Shown here: positions 1 to 9,440 of the stretch, piece after piece | How the letters are laid out: each line of letters opens with the position of its first letter | Position numbering within the stretch: the first letter of the stretch is position 1 | NCBI GenBank assembly: GCA_028869385.1 | Contig: JAGWSR010000105.1 | Coordinates: 1 to 58,039 of the forward strand | From: a bacterium | Lineage (GTDB): Bacteria > Vulcanimicrobiota > Vulcanimicrobiia > Vulcanimicrobiales > Vulcanimicrobiaceae | Direction: 5' to 3' | DNA: 58,039 nucleotides | The notes under the pieces: model-generated | Told to the model about the DNA's origin: nothing | Database searches by the model: none | What the model saw: the letters and a program-made list of their open reading frames with translations, nothing else | Made by a program: the position numbers and the translations under genes

Positions 1-1159
1 CCCCGAACGACGTCGCGTCTCGGCAGAGCTGCATGCCGACGAAGTGTATCGGCCGCAGCTCATCGGGAACCGCGAACGATGCCTGCTCGAGGTAGCGCTG
101 GTACATGTCGCTCGCCCATTGGCCGCGAACGCGCTCGCTCCACGCCGCGTCGCCGCATTCGCTGCGCACGAGGGCATCGACGCCCCGGCCGCCGCTGCTG
201 CGTTTGGCGATCAGGTCGCCGTCGATCGCAAGCAGCGATTCGCATGCATCCCGATCGGTCGCGACCCAGGATGGAATGAGAAACGCGCGCAGCCATGCGT
301 AGTCGTCGTCGGAGAGCATCTCGCGCATGATCGCCTCGTCCCAGAGCACCGCGAGCGTGCGCTTGTCGTGAACGAGTATCAACGTTCGAACGTCGTTGAA
401 GTAGGCCCCGGAGGCGAGCAGCGCATCGAGCGCTTGCGCCGGAATCAGCGGAAGTTCGGTGCGATCCATTTCGAGGATGCACGCATCGACGGGCGCGCCA
501 GCGGCATGCAGCCGGCCCGCCCGCACGTCGAGTTGCGACGGGTGTGCCTGAACGAAGCGCAGGCCGCGTTCGCGCATCGCTTGCGCGAGGAGAAAGATCT
601 CGGTTCCGGCCTCGCGCGCGTGGAGCATCGCCACGCACGCGCCCGCGGGATAGCTCTCGCAGAGCTGGGCGATGAAGTTCGGCTGCTCGGCCTGAACCGC
701 GAGCCCGAGCTTCGCCGCGTACGGCGCGTACGCGAGACTTGCTCGCGCGCTCAACATCCAGCCGTTGAGCGGATAGCGCGCGCCGATCTCGCAGATTCGT
801 GGATGGCCGCTCGTGTCGTACACGAAATCCGGACGATAGTACCCGACGCGGTACGGGAGCGACGACGCACGCTTGACGATCGCTTCGAGCGCCGCCGGAA
901 GCGCATAGATGCGGCGGATGCGTGGATCCTCGCCGTAGCGCGCCACGATGCCGCGAAGCGCCGCGTCGAGCACGCAACCCAGGTGACGGAGCGCATCGAG
1001 GTAGGCAGGGCTCACGGCGACGGGTACGGACGCCAGTTGGGCGACGTCGACCACCGGCGGCGAGCCCAGCCGCGACGCGAGTTCGCTGCGCGCCGATGCA
1101 TCGAATTCAACCGTGCCGATGCGCAGCCGGTTCGCGGGCTCGAGTGCCTCGAGTCTCAA
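1..1159 (-). CDS. ATP-grasp / glutathionylspermidine-synthase-like ligase (3' end outside window)
   Basis: This is an open minus-strand frame that runs off the left window edge, with about 386 residues visible. It starts at a TTG (1157-1159) that overlaps the stop of the upstream gene as TTGA. Visible features suggest the glutathionylspermidine-synthase-type ATP-grasp fold: a segment RPDFVYD followed by CEIGARYPLNGW in the first 130 residues, NDVRTLILVHDKR in the middle, and a glycine-rich loop AKRSSGGRG near residue 330, where an ATP-grasp lid would sit. Such enzymes form amide bonds with ATP. The substrate is not deducible. The 4-base overlap with the heme-oxygenase-like gene argues that both are co-translated in one pathway. 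The family call rests on motif resemblance only. The arginine-rich frames on the other strand are shadows of this gene. Confidence 0.55.
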   Translation of the reverse strand, partial: MRLEALEPANRLRIGTVEFDASARSELASRLGSPPVVDVAQLASVPVAVSPAYLDALRHLGCVLDAALRGIVARYGEDPRIRRIYALPAALEAIVKRASSLPYRVGYYRPDFVYDTSGHPRICEIGARYPLNGWMLSARASLAYAPYAAKLGLAVQAEQPNFIAQLCESYPAGACVAMLHAREAGTEIFLLAQAMRERGLRFVQAHPSQLDVRAGRLHAAGAPVDACILEMDRTELPLIPAQALDALLASGAYFNDVRTLILVHDKRTLAVLWDEAIMREMLSDDDYAWLRAFLIPSWVATDRDACESLLAIDGDLIAKRSSGGRGVDALVRSECGDAAWSERVRGQWASDMYQRYLEQASFAVPDELRPIHFVGMQLCRDATSFG

Positions 1160-1980
1160 CGCAGCACCTCGAGCGCGCCGACCTGGTCGAGCGCGACGGC
1201 TTGCATCACCGCGGCCTTCTGCGCGAGGTACGACGCGACGATCGTTTCGACCGCGGCGAGATCGGCACGCACACCCATCGCGGTGGTGTATCGCTCGAGC
1301 GCATCGAGCGCGTGGAAAAAGTGATTCTTTTCGGTCGGCCCGCAGTGCACGCCGATCCACGCGAGCGTGCGCAGCGTCTCGGCATGCGTGCGCTCGTACG
1401 ATTCGCCCAACCACCGCTCGAAGAGCGGGAGGATGAACTCCACTTCGCCGTGCGTGTAGATTTCGTGCGCGATCGTGGTGAGCAGGGCGATGGTGAGGTC
1501 GTGCTCGCGCAGCGAATTGGCATCCTTCCACGCCTTGAACGCCCTCGCAGTCGGGTGAACGTAGCGCTGCGAGAGCCAGTCGTCGTCGCCGACGATGCCG
1601 GTCGCCATGTCGTAGAAGAGTTGCGCGTGCAGCACTTTGCCGGTGACCGCGAGATCCTCGTCGATGATGCGGTCGAGGCTCGCGAGCGCGCCCAGCATCG
1701 CTCGCTCGTCGGCTACGTCGGCGCCCTTATGCACGAGCAGCGTCATGCGATTGCCGATACCGGCGACCGTCGTGGCGCTGTTGTTCGTTTGTGCCCAGCT
1801 TGCGAAGAACGTACGCAGCATCTCCGGATCTTGACGCCGCGCCGTCAGCGCACGAAAGCCCGCTTCGATGGTTTCGAAATGCCTCCGTTGCGCGACGAAC
1901 GCGTCGCGCAGTGCGGGTTTGAGGTGCGATTCGGGCATCGAATCCAATACCGGATTGATGATGGCGAGCAGTGAGTTCAT
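1156..1980 (-). CDS. Heme-oxygenase-like / TENA-type putative diiron protein
   Basis: The product is 274 aa, starting at ATG 1980 with AAGGA a few bases upstream; a longer reading frame exists but adds a low-complexity leader. It is largely helical, with a central TIAHEIYTHGEVEF segment and a later HCGPTEKNHF segment. These provide spaced His and Glu residues like those of heme-oxygenase-like diiron oxidases and the TENA/PqqC fold. It has no signal peptide. Its stop overlaps the start of the ATP-grasp-like gene (TTGA). Pairs of this oxidase fold with amide ligases occur in small-molecule biosynthesis, so a tailoring role is a reasonable inference. A thiaminase-like role cannot be excluded. 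Confidence 0.5.
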   Translation of the reverse strand: MNSLLAIINPVLDSMPESHLKPALRDAFVAQRRHFETIEAGFRALTARRQDPEMLRTFFASWAQTNNSATTVAGIGNRMTLLVHKGADVADERAMLGALASLDRIIDEDLAVTGKVLHAQLFYDMATGIVGDDDWLSQRYVHPTARAFKAWKDANSLREHDLTIALLTTIAHEIYTHGEVEFILPLFERWLGESYERTHAETLRTLAWIGVHCGPTEKNHFFHALDALERYTTAMGVRADLAAVETIVASYLAQKAAVMQAVALDQVGALEVLR

Positions 1981-2175
1981 GGCGGTCCTTGTCCGGGCAA
2001 GCGAAAGCAGCCGGATGCGCCGACATGACAAAACAGGACCAAACACTGATGACTCACGTGAAGACGCACCCGTTCGTTCCACAGAGAGTGTTGCGGTAGG
2101 CTAAGAGACTTGTCGTTCCGCACGCACGCTCCTGTGCGCGCGCAATGGGCCTTAGGTCATGCCTATGAGATTCGC

Positions 2176-2310
2176 CCCTTCGACAAGCTCAGGGTGACAC
2201 AGTATGGCCTTTAGTCCTGAGCAAGCGAAGCGCGTCGAAGGGTCAGGGTGACACAGTATGGCCTTCAGTCCTGAGCAAGCGAAGCGCGTCGAAGGGTCAG
2301 GGTGACACCG
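2176..2310. repeat. 54-bp tandem repeat, about 2.4 copies, in an intergenic gap
   Basis: A unit beginning AGGGTGACACAGTATGG occurs at 2191-2244 and 2245-2298 with one mismatch. A partial third copy from 2299 runs into the aroE 3' end and supplies its stop codon. Just before the array, at 2176-2200, lies CTTCGACAAGCTCAGGGTGACAC, related to the tail of the unit. A near-identical core lies on the other strand at 44160-44184 inside fabD. The rest of the 1981-2322 gap holds no convincing gene. Confidence 0.85.
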
Positions 2311-2322
2311 TGTGGGTGGCCT

Positions 2323-3075
2323 TTAGGGGGCGGCGGTTTCTTCGGGGGCTACGCCGTCGATGTGGGCGAGCCAGAAGTCGAACGAGGCGCGCGCTTGCGC
2401 TTCGAGCATCGCGTCGCCGCTCACGATCTCGCGTTCGAGTTGGCGGCGCATCGTGGCGCGCTCGCCGTAATTTGCGTCCATCACGACGTCGGCGCGCATG
2501 AGCGCTTCGAGCATCGGCGGCTCGAAGCGCACGTTCGGCGGGAGCGTGCTGATGACGATCTCGGGTGGATTCTCGAACGGAAATGCCTCGGCGCCGTAGC
2601 GCTCGCACGCGGCGTGCACCTTCTTCTCATCGCGACCCCACACGTAGAGGTACGCATCGAGCTCCGAAAAGTGTGCGAGAATCGCGCGCGCGGTCGCACC
2701 GTAGCCCAGAACGGCGATGCGCTTGAGCGCGATCGCGTCGTCGAGCAGCGTTTCGAGCGCCATGCGCGCGCCGATGCCGTCGGTATTGTGGCCGAGAATC
2801 TCCGGGCCGAAGAAAATCGTATTGACGGCGTCGGCGCCTTGCGCTTCGTCGGTGAGCGTGTCGCAGGCGCGCAGCGCTTCTTCTTTCAGCGGAAACGTGA
2901 CGTTGCAGCCGGTGTACCCGTCGATCCGCATGCGGCGCACCACCGCGATCGCATTGCCCTGCGGCACCCGAATCGCGACATAGCTCCCGTCGATCTCCGC
3001 TTCGCGCAGAAATGCCTTGTGGATGTGCGGAGAGCGGCTGTGTTCGACCGGGTCGCCGATGACCGCGAGCTTCAC
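2323..3075 (-). CDS. aroE: Shikimate dehydrogenase (NADP+)
   Basis: The product is 250 aa and catalyses 3-dehydroshikimate to shikimate reduction in aromatic amino acid biosynthesis. The N-terminal substrate domain has [16 protein letters not shown] (shikimate-binding SxS) and NVTFPLKE with the catalytic Lys. The following HNTDG carries the catalytic Asp. The NADP-binding domain has [10 protein letters not shown]. The start is GTG 3075-3073, overlapping the yqeG stop as GTGA; the longer open frame upstream is arginine-rich and not protein-like. The length is slightly short for the family (about 270 aa). The stop codon lies in the adjoining 54-bp repeat. Coupling to yqeG is a common bacterial arrangement. 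Confidence 0.93.
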   Translation of the reverse strand: MKLAVIGDPVEHSRSPHIHKAFLREAEIDGSYVAIRVPQGNAIAVVRRMRIDGYTGCNVTFPLKEEALRACDTLTDEAQGADAVNTIFFGPEILGHNTDGIGARMALETLLDDAIALKRIAVLGYGATARAILAHFSELDAYLYVWGRDEKKVHAACERYGAEAFPFENPPEIVISTLPPNVRFEPPMLEALMRADVVMDANYGERATMRRQLEREIVSGDAMLEAQARASFDFWLAHIDGVAPEETAAP

Positions 3076-3557
3076 GGCCCGCTGCGCTCCGGCAGCATCA
3101 GGCGTTCGAAGAACCGGAAGACCTTGGTGATCGGAAAATCCTTGGATTCGATCGGCTCGGTGAGGATCGTGTAGAGCCCGCAGAACTTGCCCGAGAGCAC
3201 GTCGGTGAAGAGTTGATCGCCGACGACCGCGATGCGCTCGCGGGGAAGTTCGAGCATCTTCACCGCCTTCATCACGCCGAACGGCAACGGCTTGAGCGCG
3301 TTCGGCACGCACGGAATGCGCAGTTGTCGGGCGATGCCGGTGACGCGCTCGGTGAAGTTGTTCGAGACCATCACCATCTTGAAACCGCGCTCGTGCGCGC
3401 GCTCGCACCAGGCCAGGTGGTCCTCGCAGAGTTCGGTCTGCCGGAAGCCCATCAGGGTGTTGTCGAGATCGACGATGAGGCCGTGCTTGCCCATCGCCTC
3501 GAGCTCCTCGTGGGCGATGTCGGCAAGGCGCGTTACGAAGCGATCGGGTCCGAACAT
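3072..3557 (-). CDS. yqeG: YqeG-family HAD phosphatase
   Basis: The product is 161 aa. HAD motif I is DLDNTLMGF (about residue 30), motif II is VMVSNN, the Lys motif is NALKPLP and motif III is VVGDQLFTD. This matches the YqeG/HAD-IIIA subfamily, related to phosphatidylglycerophosphate phosphatases but of unsettled substrate in most bacteria. It is first in a two-gene unit with aroE (GTGA overlap) and is divergent from nrdJ across a 258-bp regulatory gap. Confidence 0.88.
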   Translation of the reverse strand: MFGPDRFVTRLADIAHEELEAMGKHGLIVDLDNTLMGFRQTELCEDHLAWCERAHERGFKMVMVSNNFTERVTGIARQLRIPCVPNALKPLPFGVMKAVKMLELPRERIAVVGDQLFTDVLSGKFCGLYTILTEPIESKDFPITKVFRFFERLMLPERSGP

Positions 3558-3659
3558 GGACTCCAGGGCTTCCGCGCGCTTATCCCCAGGTCATCCACCC
3601 GGCCTCCTCCGATATTTCTCGCAATCCACAGCCGAAACACAAGGAGTTGTGGGTGCCAA

Positions 3660-3705
3660 CCCCAATATCTTGTGCCAATGGGGTCGGTGTGGCACAATAG
3701 GTGTC
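3660..3705 (+). promoter_or_regulatory. Paired NrdR-box-like sites with overlapping promoter, upstream of nrdJ
   Basis: Site 1 (3660-3675, CCCCAATATCTTGTGC) resembles the NrdR box acaCwAtATaTwGtgt. A weaker site, GCACAATAGGTGTCC (3692-3705 region), follows 32 bp later, the spacing typical of paired NrdR boxes. The two are joined by a perfect 8-bp inverted repeat TTGTGCCA (3670-3677) / TGGCACAA (3690-3697). A candidate -35 TTGTGC (3670-3675) and -10 CACAAT overlap the sites. NrdR represses RNR genes when dATP is high. The assignment is by pattern only and no nrdR is in the window. Confidence 0.5.
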
Positions 3706-3735
3706 CCGCTGGCCTACGTGTCTCTCGGACACAGG

Positions 3736-3751
3736 TCGAACAGGTGTTCGA
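3736..3751. promoter_or_regulatory. SOS-box-like palindrome TCGAAC-N4-GTTCGA
   Basis: TCGAACAGGTGTTCGA is a perfect 6-bp palindrome with a 4-bp spacer. It is identical in form to the actinobacterial/Gram-positive LexA site (TCGAAC-N4-GTTCGA). It lies 65 bp before the nrdJ start, downstream of the candidate promoter, and could add DNA-damage control to nrdJ. LexA specificity in this lineage is unknown. Confidence 0.5.
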
Positions 3752-3815
3752 TAGAGAACACTTCCGGTCCAACTCTTCTCTCTTCAAGCGCGCACGTACG
3801 AGCAAGGAGCAGCTC

Positions 3816-6800
3816 ATGAAATTCCGCCGCCTCTATTCGACCCCGGGCGACCCCTACGCGGGACTCGTTTTCGAGCCTCGCACTTCGCGCATCGTCAACC
3901 CCGACGGCTCGGTGATCTTCGAGGCGAAGGACATGATGGTGCCGGCGAGCTGGAGTCAGGTCGCCGTTGACGTGCTCGCCCAGAAGTACTGCCGCAAGGC
4001 GGGCGTTCCCGATAAGACGACCCGCGTGGCCGAGGACGGCGTGCCGGAGTGGCTGTGGCGCTCCGAGGCGGCCTCCGATGCCACCTTCGGCGCCGAGCGC
4101 GACGCGCGCGGGGTCTTCGAGCGGCTGGCGGGCTGCTGGACCTACTGGGGTTGGAAGTACGGCTACTTCGACACCGAGGAAGACGCCAAAATCTACCGCG
4201 ACGAGATGTGCTCCATGCTCGCGCGTCAGGTCGGCGCCCCGAACTCGCCGCAGTGGTTCAACACCGGTCTGCACTGGGCGTACGGCATCTCGGGCCCCGC
4301 GCAGGGTCACTACTTCGTGGATCCGCGCACGAACGAAGTGCTGAAATCGGCGAACGCCTACGAGCATCCGCAAGTCTCGGCGTGCTTCATCCTCTCGATC
4401 GAAGACGACCTCGTGAACGAAGGCGGCATCTTCGACGGCCTCGTGCGTGAGGCGCGCATCTTCAAAGGCGGCTCCGGCTCCGGTGCCAACTTCTCGAAGA
4501 TCCGCAGCTCCGGCGAAAAACTCACCGGCGGCGGCACATCGAGCGGCTTGATGTCGTTCCTCAAAGTCTTCGATCGCGCGGCGGGTGCGATCAAATCGGG
4601 CGGCACCACGCGCCGCGCCGCCAAGATGGTGGTGCTCAACGCCGATCATCCCGACATCGAAGATTTCGTGTCGTGGAAGGTTCGCGAGGAGCGCAAGGTG
4701 GCCGATCTCGTCATCGGTTCGCGCATCCTGCAAGAGCAGTTGAACAACATCCTCGCCGCCGCGCACGACACGCGCATCCCGGAGAGCGCGCGCATGGACC
4801 TCGCGCTCAATCCGCATCTGCGCGAAGCGCTGCGGCGCGCGCTCGCCGTCGGCGTGCCGAGCGGTGCGACGCAGCAGGCGCTCGACTACGCGCGCCAGGG
4901 CTACTCGCGCATGGAGATCGAGCAGTACGACACCGGCTGGGATTCCGACGCGTACGGCACCGTCGCCGGGCAGAATTCGAACAACTCGGTGCGTCTGCCC
5001 AACAGCTTCTTCAGCAAGCTCGATAAGAACGAGCCGTGGGAGCTCGTTTCGCGCACCAAAGGCAACGTGGTCAAGACGATCAACACCGCGGACCTGTGGG
5101 AGCAGATCGGCCTCGCCGCGTGGCAGTGCGCCGATCCGGGGCTGCAGTTCGACGACACGATCCAAGAGTGGCATACGTGCTCGAACGACGATCGCATCAA
5201 CGCGACCAATCCGTGTTCGGAGTACGTCTTCATCGACGACACCGCGTGCAACTTGGCCTCGATGAACCTCGTCACGTTCCTCAAAGACGACGACACCTTC
5301 GACGCCAAACGCTTCGCCGAAGCCTCGCGCATCTGGACGACGACGCTCGAAATCTCGGTGACGATGGGCCAGATGCCCTCGAAAACGATCGCTGAGAAGA
5401 ACCACGGCTATCGCACGCTCGGCCTCGGCTACGCGAACATGGGCACGCTGCTCATGCGCATGGGCCTGCCGTACGATTCGGAAGAGGCCTTCGGCTGGTG
5501 CGCCGCGATCTCGGCGCTCATGACCGGCTCAGCCTACCGCACCTCGGCAGAGATGGCGCAGCAGCTCGGCGCGTTCGCGCGCTACGAGCACAACAAGGAA
5601 CCGATGCTGCGCGTCATCCGCAACCATCGCCGCGCCGCATACAACGCGCCCGACGGCGAGTACGAAGGCCTCACCGTCAAGCCGGTGACGCACGCGCCGA
5701 CGCTCTTCACGCAAGAGACGTGGGCGCTCGCGCGCCGCATGTGGGATGACGCGCTCGCGATCGGCGAAGTCTCGGGCTTCCGCAACGCGCAGACCGTCGT
5801 CATCGCGCCGACCGGCACGATCGGCCTCGTGATGGATTGCGACACCACCGGCATCGAGCCCGACTTCGCGCTCGTGAAGTTCAAGAAGCTCGCCGGCGGC
5901 GGCTACTTCAAGATCGTCAACCAGTCGGTCGAGCCGGCGCTGCGCAAGCTCGGTTACAGCGAAGAGCAGATCCTCGCGATCGAAGCCTACGCCAAGGGCA
6001 CCGGCACGCTCGAGAGCGCGCCGCACATCAACCGCGCGACGCTCAAAGCCAAGGGCTTCGACGACGACGCGATCGCGCGCATCGAGCAGTCGCTGCCCGG
6101 CGCGTTCGAACTGCCCTTCGTGTTCAACAAGTTCGTGCTCGGCGAAGAGTTCTGCAAGCACAAGCTCGGCCTCACCGACGAACAGCTCAACGACTGGAAC
6201 TTCTCGATCCTGCGCGACGGCCTCGGCTTCTCGGCGCAACAGGTCGAAGAGGCATCGGCGCACATCTGCGGCCGCATGACGCTCGAGGGCGCACCGTACC
6301 TCAAAGACGAGCATCTCGCGGTCTTCGACTGCGCGACGCCGTGCGGCCGCTACGGCACGCGCTACATTCGCCCGCTCGCGCACGTGGATATGATGGCCGC
6401 GGCGCAGCCATTCGTATCTGGCGCGATCTCGAAGACGATCAACCTTCCGCAGACGGCCTCGATCGCCGACGTGAAGGAAGCCTATCGCTATAGCTGGGAG
6501 CGCATGATCAAGGCGGTCGCGCTCTATCGCGACGGCTCGAAGCTCTCGCAGCCGCTCGCAGGCAGCTACGACCTCGGCGGCGACACCACCGAGGAAGAGG
6601 GCGCGCTCGTCGCGGCTCCGCAGGCCTACGCGCAACCGCTGCAGATCGCCGAGAAGATCGTCTATCGCTACATCGCCAAGCGACGCCGGATGCCCGAGCG
6701 CCGCAGCGGCTACACGCAGAAGGCCATCATCGGCGGCCACAAAGTGTACCTGCGCACCGGCGAGTACGAGAACGGCCAACTCGGCGAGATCTTCATCGAC

Positions 6801-7430
6801 ATGCACAAGGAAGGCGCCGCGTTCCGTTCGTTGATGAACAACTTCGCGATCGCCGTCTCGATCGGTCTGCAGTACGGCGTGCCGCTCGAGGAGTACGTGG
6901 AGGCCTTCACCTTCACGCGCTTCGAGCCGAACGGCCCCGTGGTCGGTCACCAGAACATCAAGATGGCGACCTCGCTGCTCGACTATATCTTCCGCGAGCT
7001 CGCCGTGAGCTATCTCGGCCGCTACGAACTCGCGCACGTGCAGCCGTCCATGGAGATGGACGCGATGGGCGTGGAAGCGGGCGAGACGACCGAGTATCTC
7101 GCCGAGGAAGAGGGCCCGACGCACATGCGCCCGGCCGGCGTCGCCGAGCAGTTCCATCCGGTCTCGCCGCACCTGCGCCCCGGCAACGAGCCCGTGCAAG
7201 CGAGCGCGACGCTCGCACCGCCGAGCGCACCCGTCGCACCCGCGATGCACGACACCGGCACCGCGACCGCGACGCTCATCGCCGTGGCTCCGAAGCTCGA
7301 GCTGATCAACGCAGCGAAAGCAAAGGGCTACACCGGCAACGCCTGCGGCGAATGCGGCCAACTCACGATGGTCCGCAACGGCGCCTGCGAAAAATGCGAC
7401 AACTGCGGCGCCACGAGCGGCTGCAGCTAG
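3816..7430 (+). CDS. nrdJ: Adenosylcobalamin-dependent (class II) ribonucleoside-diphosphate reductase
   Basis: The product is 1204 aa. Start ATG 3816 is preceded by AAGGAGC (3804-3810); the open frame extends upstream but that part is not conserved-looking. The enzyme reduces ribonucleotides using a cobalamin radical. Active-site signatures: HPQVSACF with the first redox Cys near residue 190, [19 protein letters not shown] near 395, NPCSE with the radical Cys and Glu near 466-469, and [17 protein letters not shown]-terminal region (about 850-1000) with [14 protein letters not shown] and GELGEIF-like segments matches the TSCPD-type extension of long NrdJ. The last 30 residues hold CGECG and CEKCDNCG, a zinc-ribbon/redox tail. 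No cobalamin riboswitch is evident upstream. Confidence 0.97.
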   Translation: MKFRRLYSTPGDPYAGLVFEPRTSRIVNPDGSVIFEAKDMMVPASWSQVAVDVLAQKYCRKAGVPDKTTRVAEDGVPEWLWRSEAASDATFGAERDARGVFERLAGCWTYWGWKYGYFDTEEDAKIYRDEMCSMLARQVGAPNSPQWFNTGLHWAYGISGPAQGHYFVDPRTNEVLKSANAYEHPQVSACFILSIEDDLVNEGGIFDGLVREARIFKGGSGSGANFSKIRSSGEKLTGGGTSSGLMSFLKVFDRAAGAIKSGGTTRRAAKMVVLNADHPDIEDFVSWKVREERKVADLVIGSRILQEQLNNILAAAHDTRIPESARMDLALNPHLREALRRALAVGVPSGATQQALDYARQGYSRMEIEQYDTGWDSDAYGTVAGQNSNNSVRLPNSFFSKLDKNEPWELVSRTKGNVVKTINTADLWEQIGLAAWQCADPGLQFDDTIQEWHTCSNDDRINATNPCSEYVFIDDTACNLASMNLVTFLKDDDTFDAKRFAEASRIWTTTLEISVTMGQMPSKTIAEKNHGYRTLGLGYANMGTLLMRMGLPYDSEEAFGWCAAISALMTGSAYRTSAEMAQQLGAFARYEHNKEPMLRVIRNHRRAAYNAPDGEYEGLTVKPVTHAPTLFTQETWALARRMWDDALAIGEVSGFRNAQTVVIAPTGTIGLVMDCDTTGIEPDFALVKFKKLAGGGYFKIVNQSVEPALRKLGYSEEQILAIEAYAKGTGTLESAPHINRATLKAKGFDDDAIARIEQSLPGAFELPFVFNKFVLGEEFCKHKLGLTDEQLNDWNFSILRDGLGFSAQQVEEASAHICGRMTLEGAPYLKDEHLAVFDCATPCGRYGTRYIRPLAHVDMMAAAQPFVSGAISKTINLPQTASIADVKEAYRYSWERMIKAVALYRDGSKLSQPLAGSYDLGGDTTEEEGALVAAPQAYAQPLQIAEKIVYRYIAKRRRMPERRSGYTQKAIIGGHKVYLRTGEYENGQLGEIFIDMHKEGAAFRSLMNNFAIAVSIGLQYGVPLEEYVEAFTFTRFEPNGPVVGHQNIKMATSLLDYIFRELAVSYLGRYELAHVQPSMEMDAMGVEAGETTEYLAEEEGPTHMRPAGVAEQFHPVSPHLRPGNEPVQASATLAPPSAPVAPAMHDTGTATATLIAVAPKLELINAAKAKGYTGNACGECGQLTMVRNGACEKCDNCGATSGCS

Positions 7431-7442
7431 GACGCTAACGAG

Positions 7443-7477
7443 CGACGGCGGGCATCGCGCAGCGGTGCCCGCCGTCG
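7443..7477 (+). terminator. Strong hairpin after nrdJ
   Basis: A perfect 12-bp stem, CGACGGCGGGCA (7443-7454) pairing with TGCCCGCCGTCG (7466-7477), with an 11-nt loop, begins 12 bases after the nrdJ stop. No U tract follows, so it may be a Rho-assisted or 3'-protecting hairpin rather than a classical intrinsic terminator. Confidence 0.6.
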
Positions 7478-7532
7478 TATCGGCCTACCGCGCGCAAGCG
7501 GGCAAGCATTCGAGCCCGGCGAAGGTGGCAGC

Positions 7533-9281
7533 ATGCTGTGGCGTCGATGCCTCCTCGGTGTCAGTGGATTCGCGATCGCGATGTGGTGCGTGAGCATCGC
7601 ATTGCAACTCACGACGTCCGGCCAACTTGGGGCGTTTCACGTCCCGTCCGGCACTCCGTTCGTTGCTCGGCTTATCGTTGGACCAGGCTCGGCGGCTTTT
7701 CAGGCCGGTGTACGTACGGGCGACGAGGTCGACGTGCGGGCGTTGTCCACCGAAGAACGCTATCGCTTCTTGAATCGAGCACTGGCCGGCTCGACGATGC
7801 ACTTCCCGATCCTCCGTCACGGACGCTCGGTTCGCATAGGCGTTACTCCTCGCCACGTACAGATAGCATGGTGGGCGATCTTAGGCTGGGCCGGCACGCT
7901 TTGGTTCAGCATCTTCGCCGTGTTCTTCGCGTTGAGACGTTCAGAGGACGTCGCGGTGCGCGTGCTCGTCATTATGCTGTCGTCTTTCACGCTCACCGCG
8001 GTATTTGGCGGAAATTGGGTTACGCCGTGGCTGCCGCTCGACGTCGCCGCAAACCTCTTGGGCTTGTTGGCTAGCAGCTCCACCGTCCTGCTGGCCACCT
8101 ATGCACTTCAATTTGCAAAGCCGATCTCGCGCCCCCGCAGGATCCTCACGGGCGCGACCTACGCCGTCTTTGCAGCCGATATGCTCCTCCAAGTCATAAA
8201 TCAGGCTGCTGGGATCACGACGACTATCGATCCGTTCAATCGGATTTTCTCCGATCCGACGAGCATTCTGGCCCAAACGCTTGTGCCTTTCGTGCTGCCG
8301 CTCATCTGCGTCCTCGCGGCGATGCGTGCAGCCCGCGGATCCGAGAGACTGCGCTTGGCCTGGGCGACGGCCCCCATCGCGCTGTTTTACGTCAGCTACC
8401 TCGCGGCCAGCGTGCTGCAGAGCGAAAGTACCAACTACCCGCTTATTCTTGCGGCATTGATACTTCAAAATCTCTCAACACTGCTGCTGCCGATCGGACT
8501 GACCTACGCATTGTTGAGCCGCCGACTGCTCGACATCGGCTTCGTACTGAACCGTGCGGCGATTTTTTCAGGCGTCTCGATCGTGATCGTCGGCGCCTTC
8601 ATCCTCGCCGAATGGGCTATCAGCGAATGGCTTGCCGGCGCGAGCCACTCGACAAACGTGGCGATCAGCGCTGCATTGGCGCTCGCGCTCGGACTGTCGG
8701 TGCGCGCGGTGCATCATCGCGTCGACACCATCGTCGACTCCGTCTTCTTCCATCGCCGTCACGAAGACGAGAAAGCAATCCTCACCTTTGCGCGCACGTG
8801 CGCCCACATCACCGATTCGCAGACGTTGCTGCAGCGGGCCGCGGAGACGCTCGAACGACACGCCGACGCCTCGGCCGTCACGTTCGCGCTAGCCGACGAG
8901 GCCGGCCACTACGGCGACGTATCCGAGAACGATCCTGCGCTCGTCATGTTGCGCGCCCGCGGTGAGATCGTCGATCTGCACGCGTTCGACACAGAGCTAC
9001 GGGGCGAGTTCGCGTATCCAATGATCGCGCGCGGGCGGCTGATCGGCGCGCTTATCATCGGGCCGAAGCGATCTGGAGAATCCTACGCACCGGATGAATC
9101 GGAGGCCGTGATGCAATTGGCGCGCGATACCGGCACGGCCCTCTACGCGCTGAACGAATGCACGCCCGATCGCGATGCCACGGCCGCGCTGACTCTCCTA
9201 ACGGAGAAGATCGATGCGCATTTCGCGGCGCTGCCGGGGCAGATCGCAGCCGCGTTGCGTGAGGACGCTGCGCTGCGCTAA
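7533..9281 (+). CDS. Multi-pass membrane sensor-like protein: PDZ-like domain, 7-8 TM, GAF-like domain
   Basis: The product is 582 aa. An N-terminal membrane anchor (about 7-27) is followed by a PDZ-like segment (about 45-105: GPGSAAFQAGVRTGDEV then RHGRSVRIGV). About seven hydrophobic segments span residues 110-370. The C-terminal third (about 405-560) looks like a GAF domain. This architecture matches the input half of some membrane histidine kinases, but there is no H-box or HATPase domain; the protein ends after the GAF-like part. It could signal through a partner or be a regulatory remnant. It stands alone between the nrdJ hairpin and a convergent gene. Confidence 0.6.
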   Translation: MLWRRCLLGVSGFAIAMWCVSIALQLTTSGQLGAFHVPSGTPFVARLIVGPGSAAFQAGVRTGDEVDVRALSTEERYRFLNRALAGSTMHFPILRHGRSVRIGVTPRHVQIAWWAILGWAGTLWFSIFAVFFALRRSEDVAVRVLVIMLSSFTLTAVFGGNWVTPWLPLDVAANLLGLLASSSTVLLATYALQFAKPISRPRRILTGATYAVFAADMLLQVINQAAGITTTIDPFNRIFSDPTSILAQTLVPFVLPLICVLAAMRAARGSERLRLAWATAPIALFYVSYLAASVLQSESTNYPLILAALILQNLSTLLLPIGLTYALLSRRLLDIGFVLNRAAIFSGVSIVIVGAFILAEWAISEWLAGASHSTNVAISAALALALGLSVRAVHHRVDTIVDSVFFHRRHEDEKAILTFARTCAHITDSQTLLQRAAETLERHADASAVTFALADEAGHYGDVSENDPALVMLRARGEIVDLHAFDTELRGEFAYPMIARGRLIGALIIGPKRSGESYAPDESEAVMQLARDTGTALYALNECTPDRDATAALTLLTEKIDAHFAALPGQIAAALREDAALR

Positions 9282-9440
9282 CTCATGTGAGGCGAAAGCT
9301 CATAAAAGAGCTCTTGAGCCTCATAATGTCCTCGCTACCGCGACCGCGCTCGTAGGCGAAGGCCGCGACGTGCACCGACAATGCGGCGATGATCGCCGCA
9401 GTTGCGGGCCATCACCGCGAAGCCGTGCGATCCAACGCGC

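Noticed and set aside
44-1324. Long plus-strand open frame (426 aa) at the left edge
   Set aside because: Arg/His/Ala-rich with no domain pattern; it is antisense to the ATP-grasp-like gene, which shows real motifs and a stop/start overlap.
3558-3815. Cobalamin riboswitch before the B12-dependent nrdJ
   Set aside because: No B12-box core or surrounding conserved blocks were found; the gap is accounted for better by palindromic operator-like sites.
3714-5405. 563-aa minus-strand open frame inside nrdJ
   Set aside because: Antisense shadow of nrdJ in high-GC DNA; composition is Arg/Val/Asp/His-rich and has no family signature. The same applies to 5529-7361.
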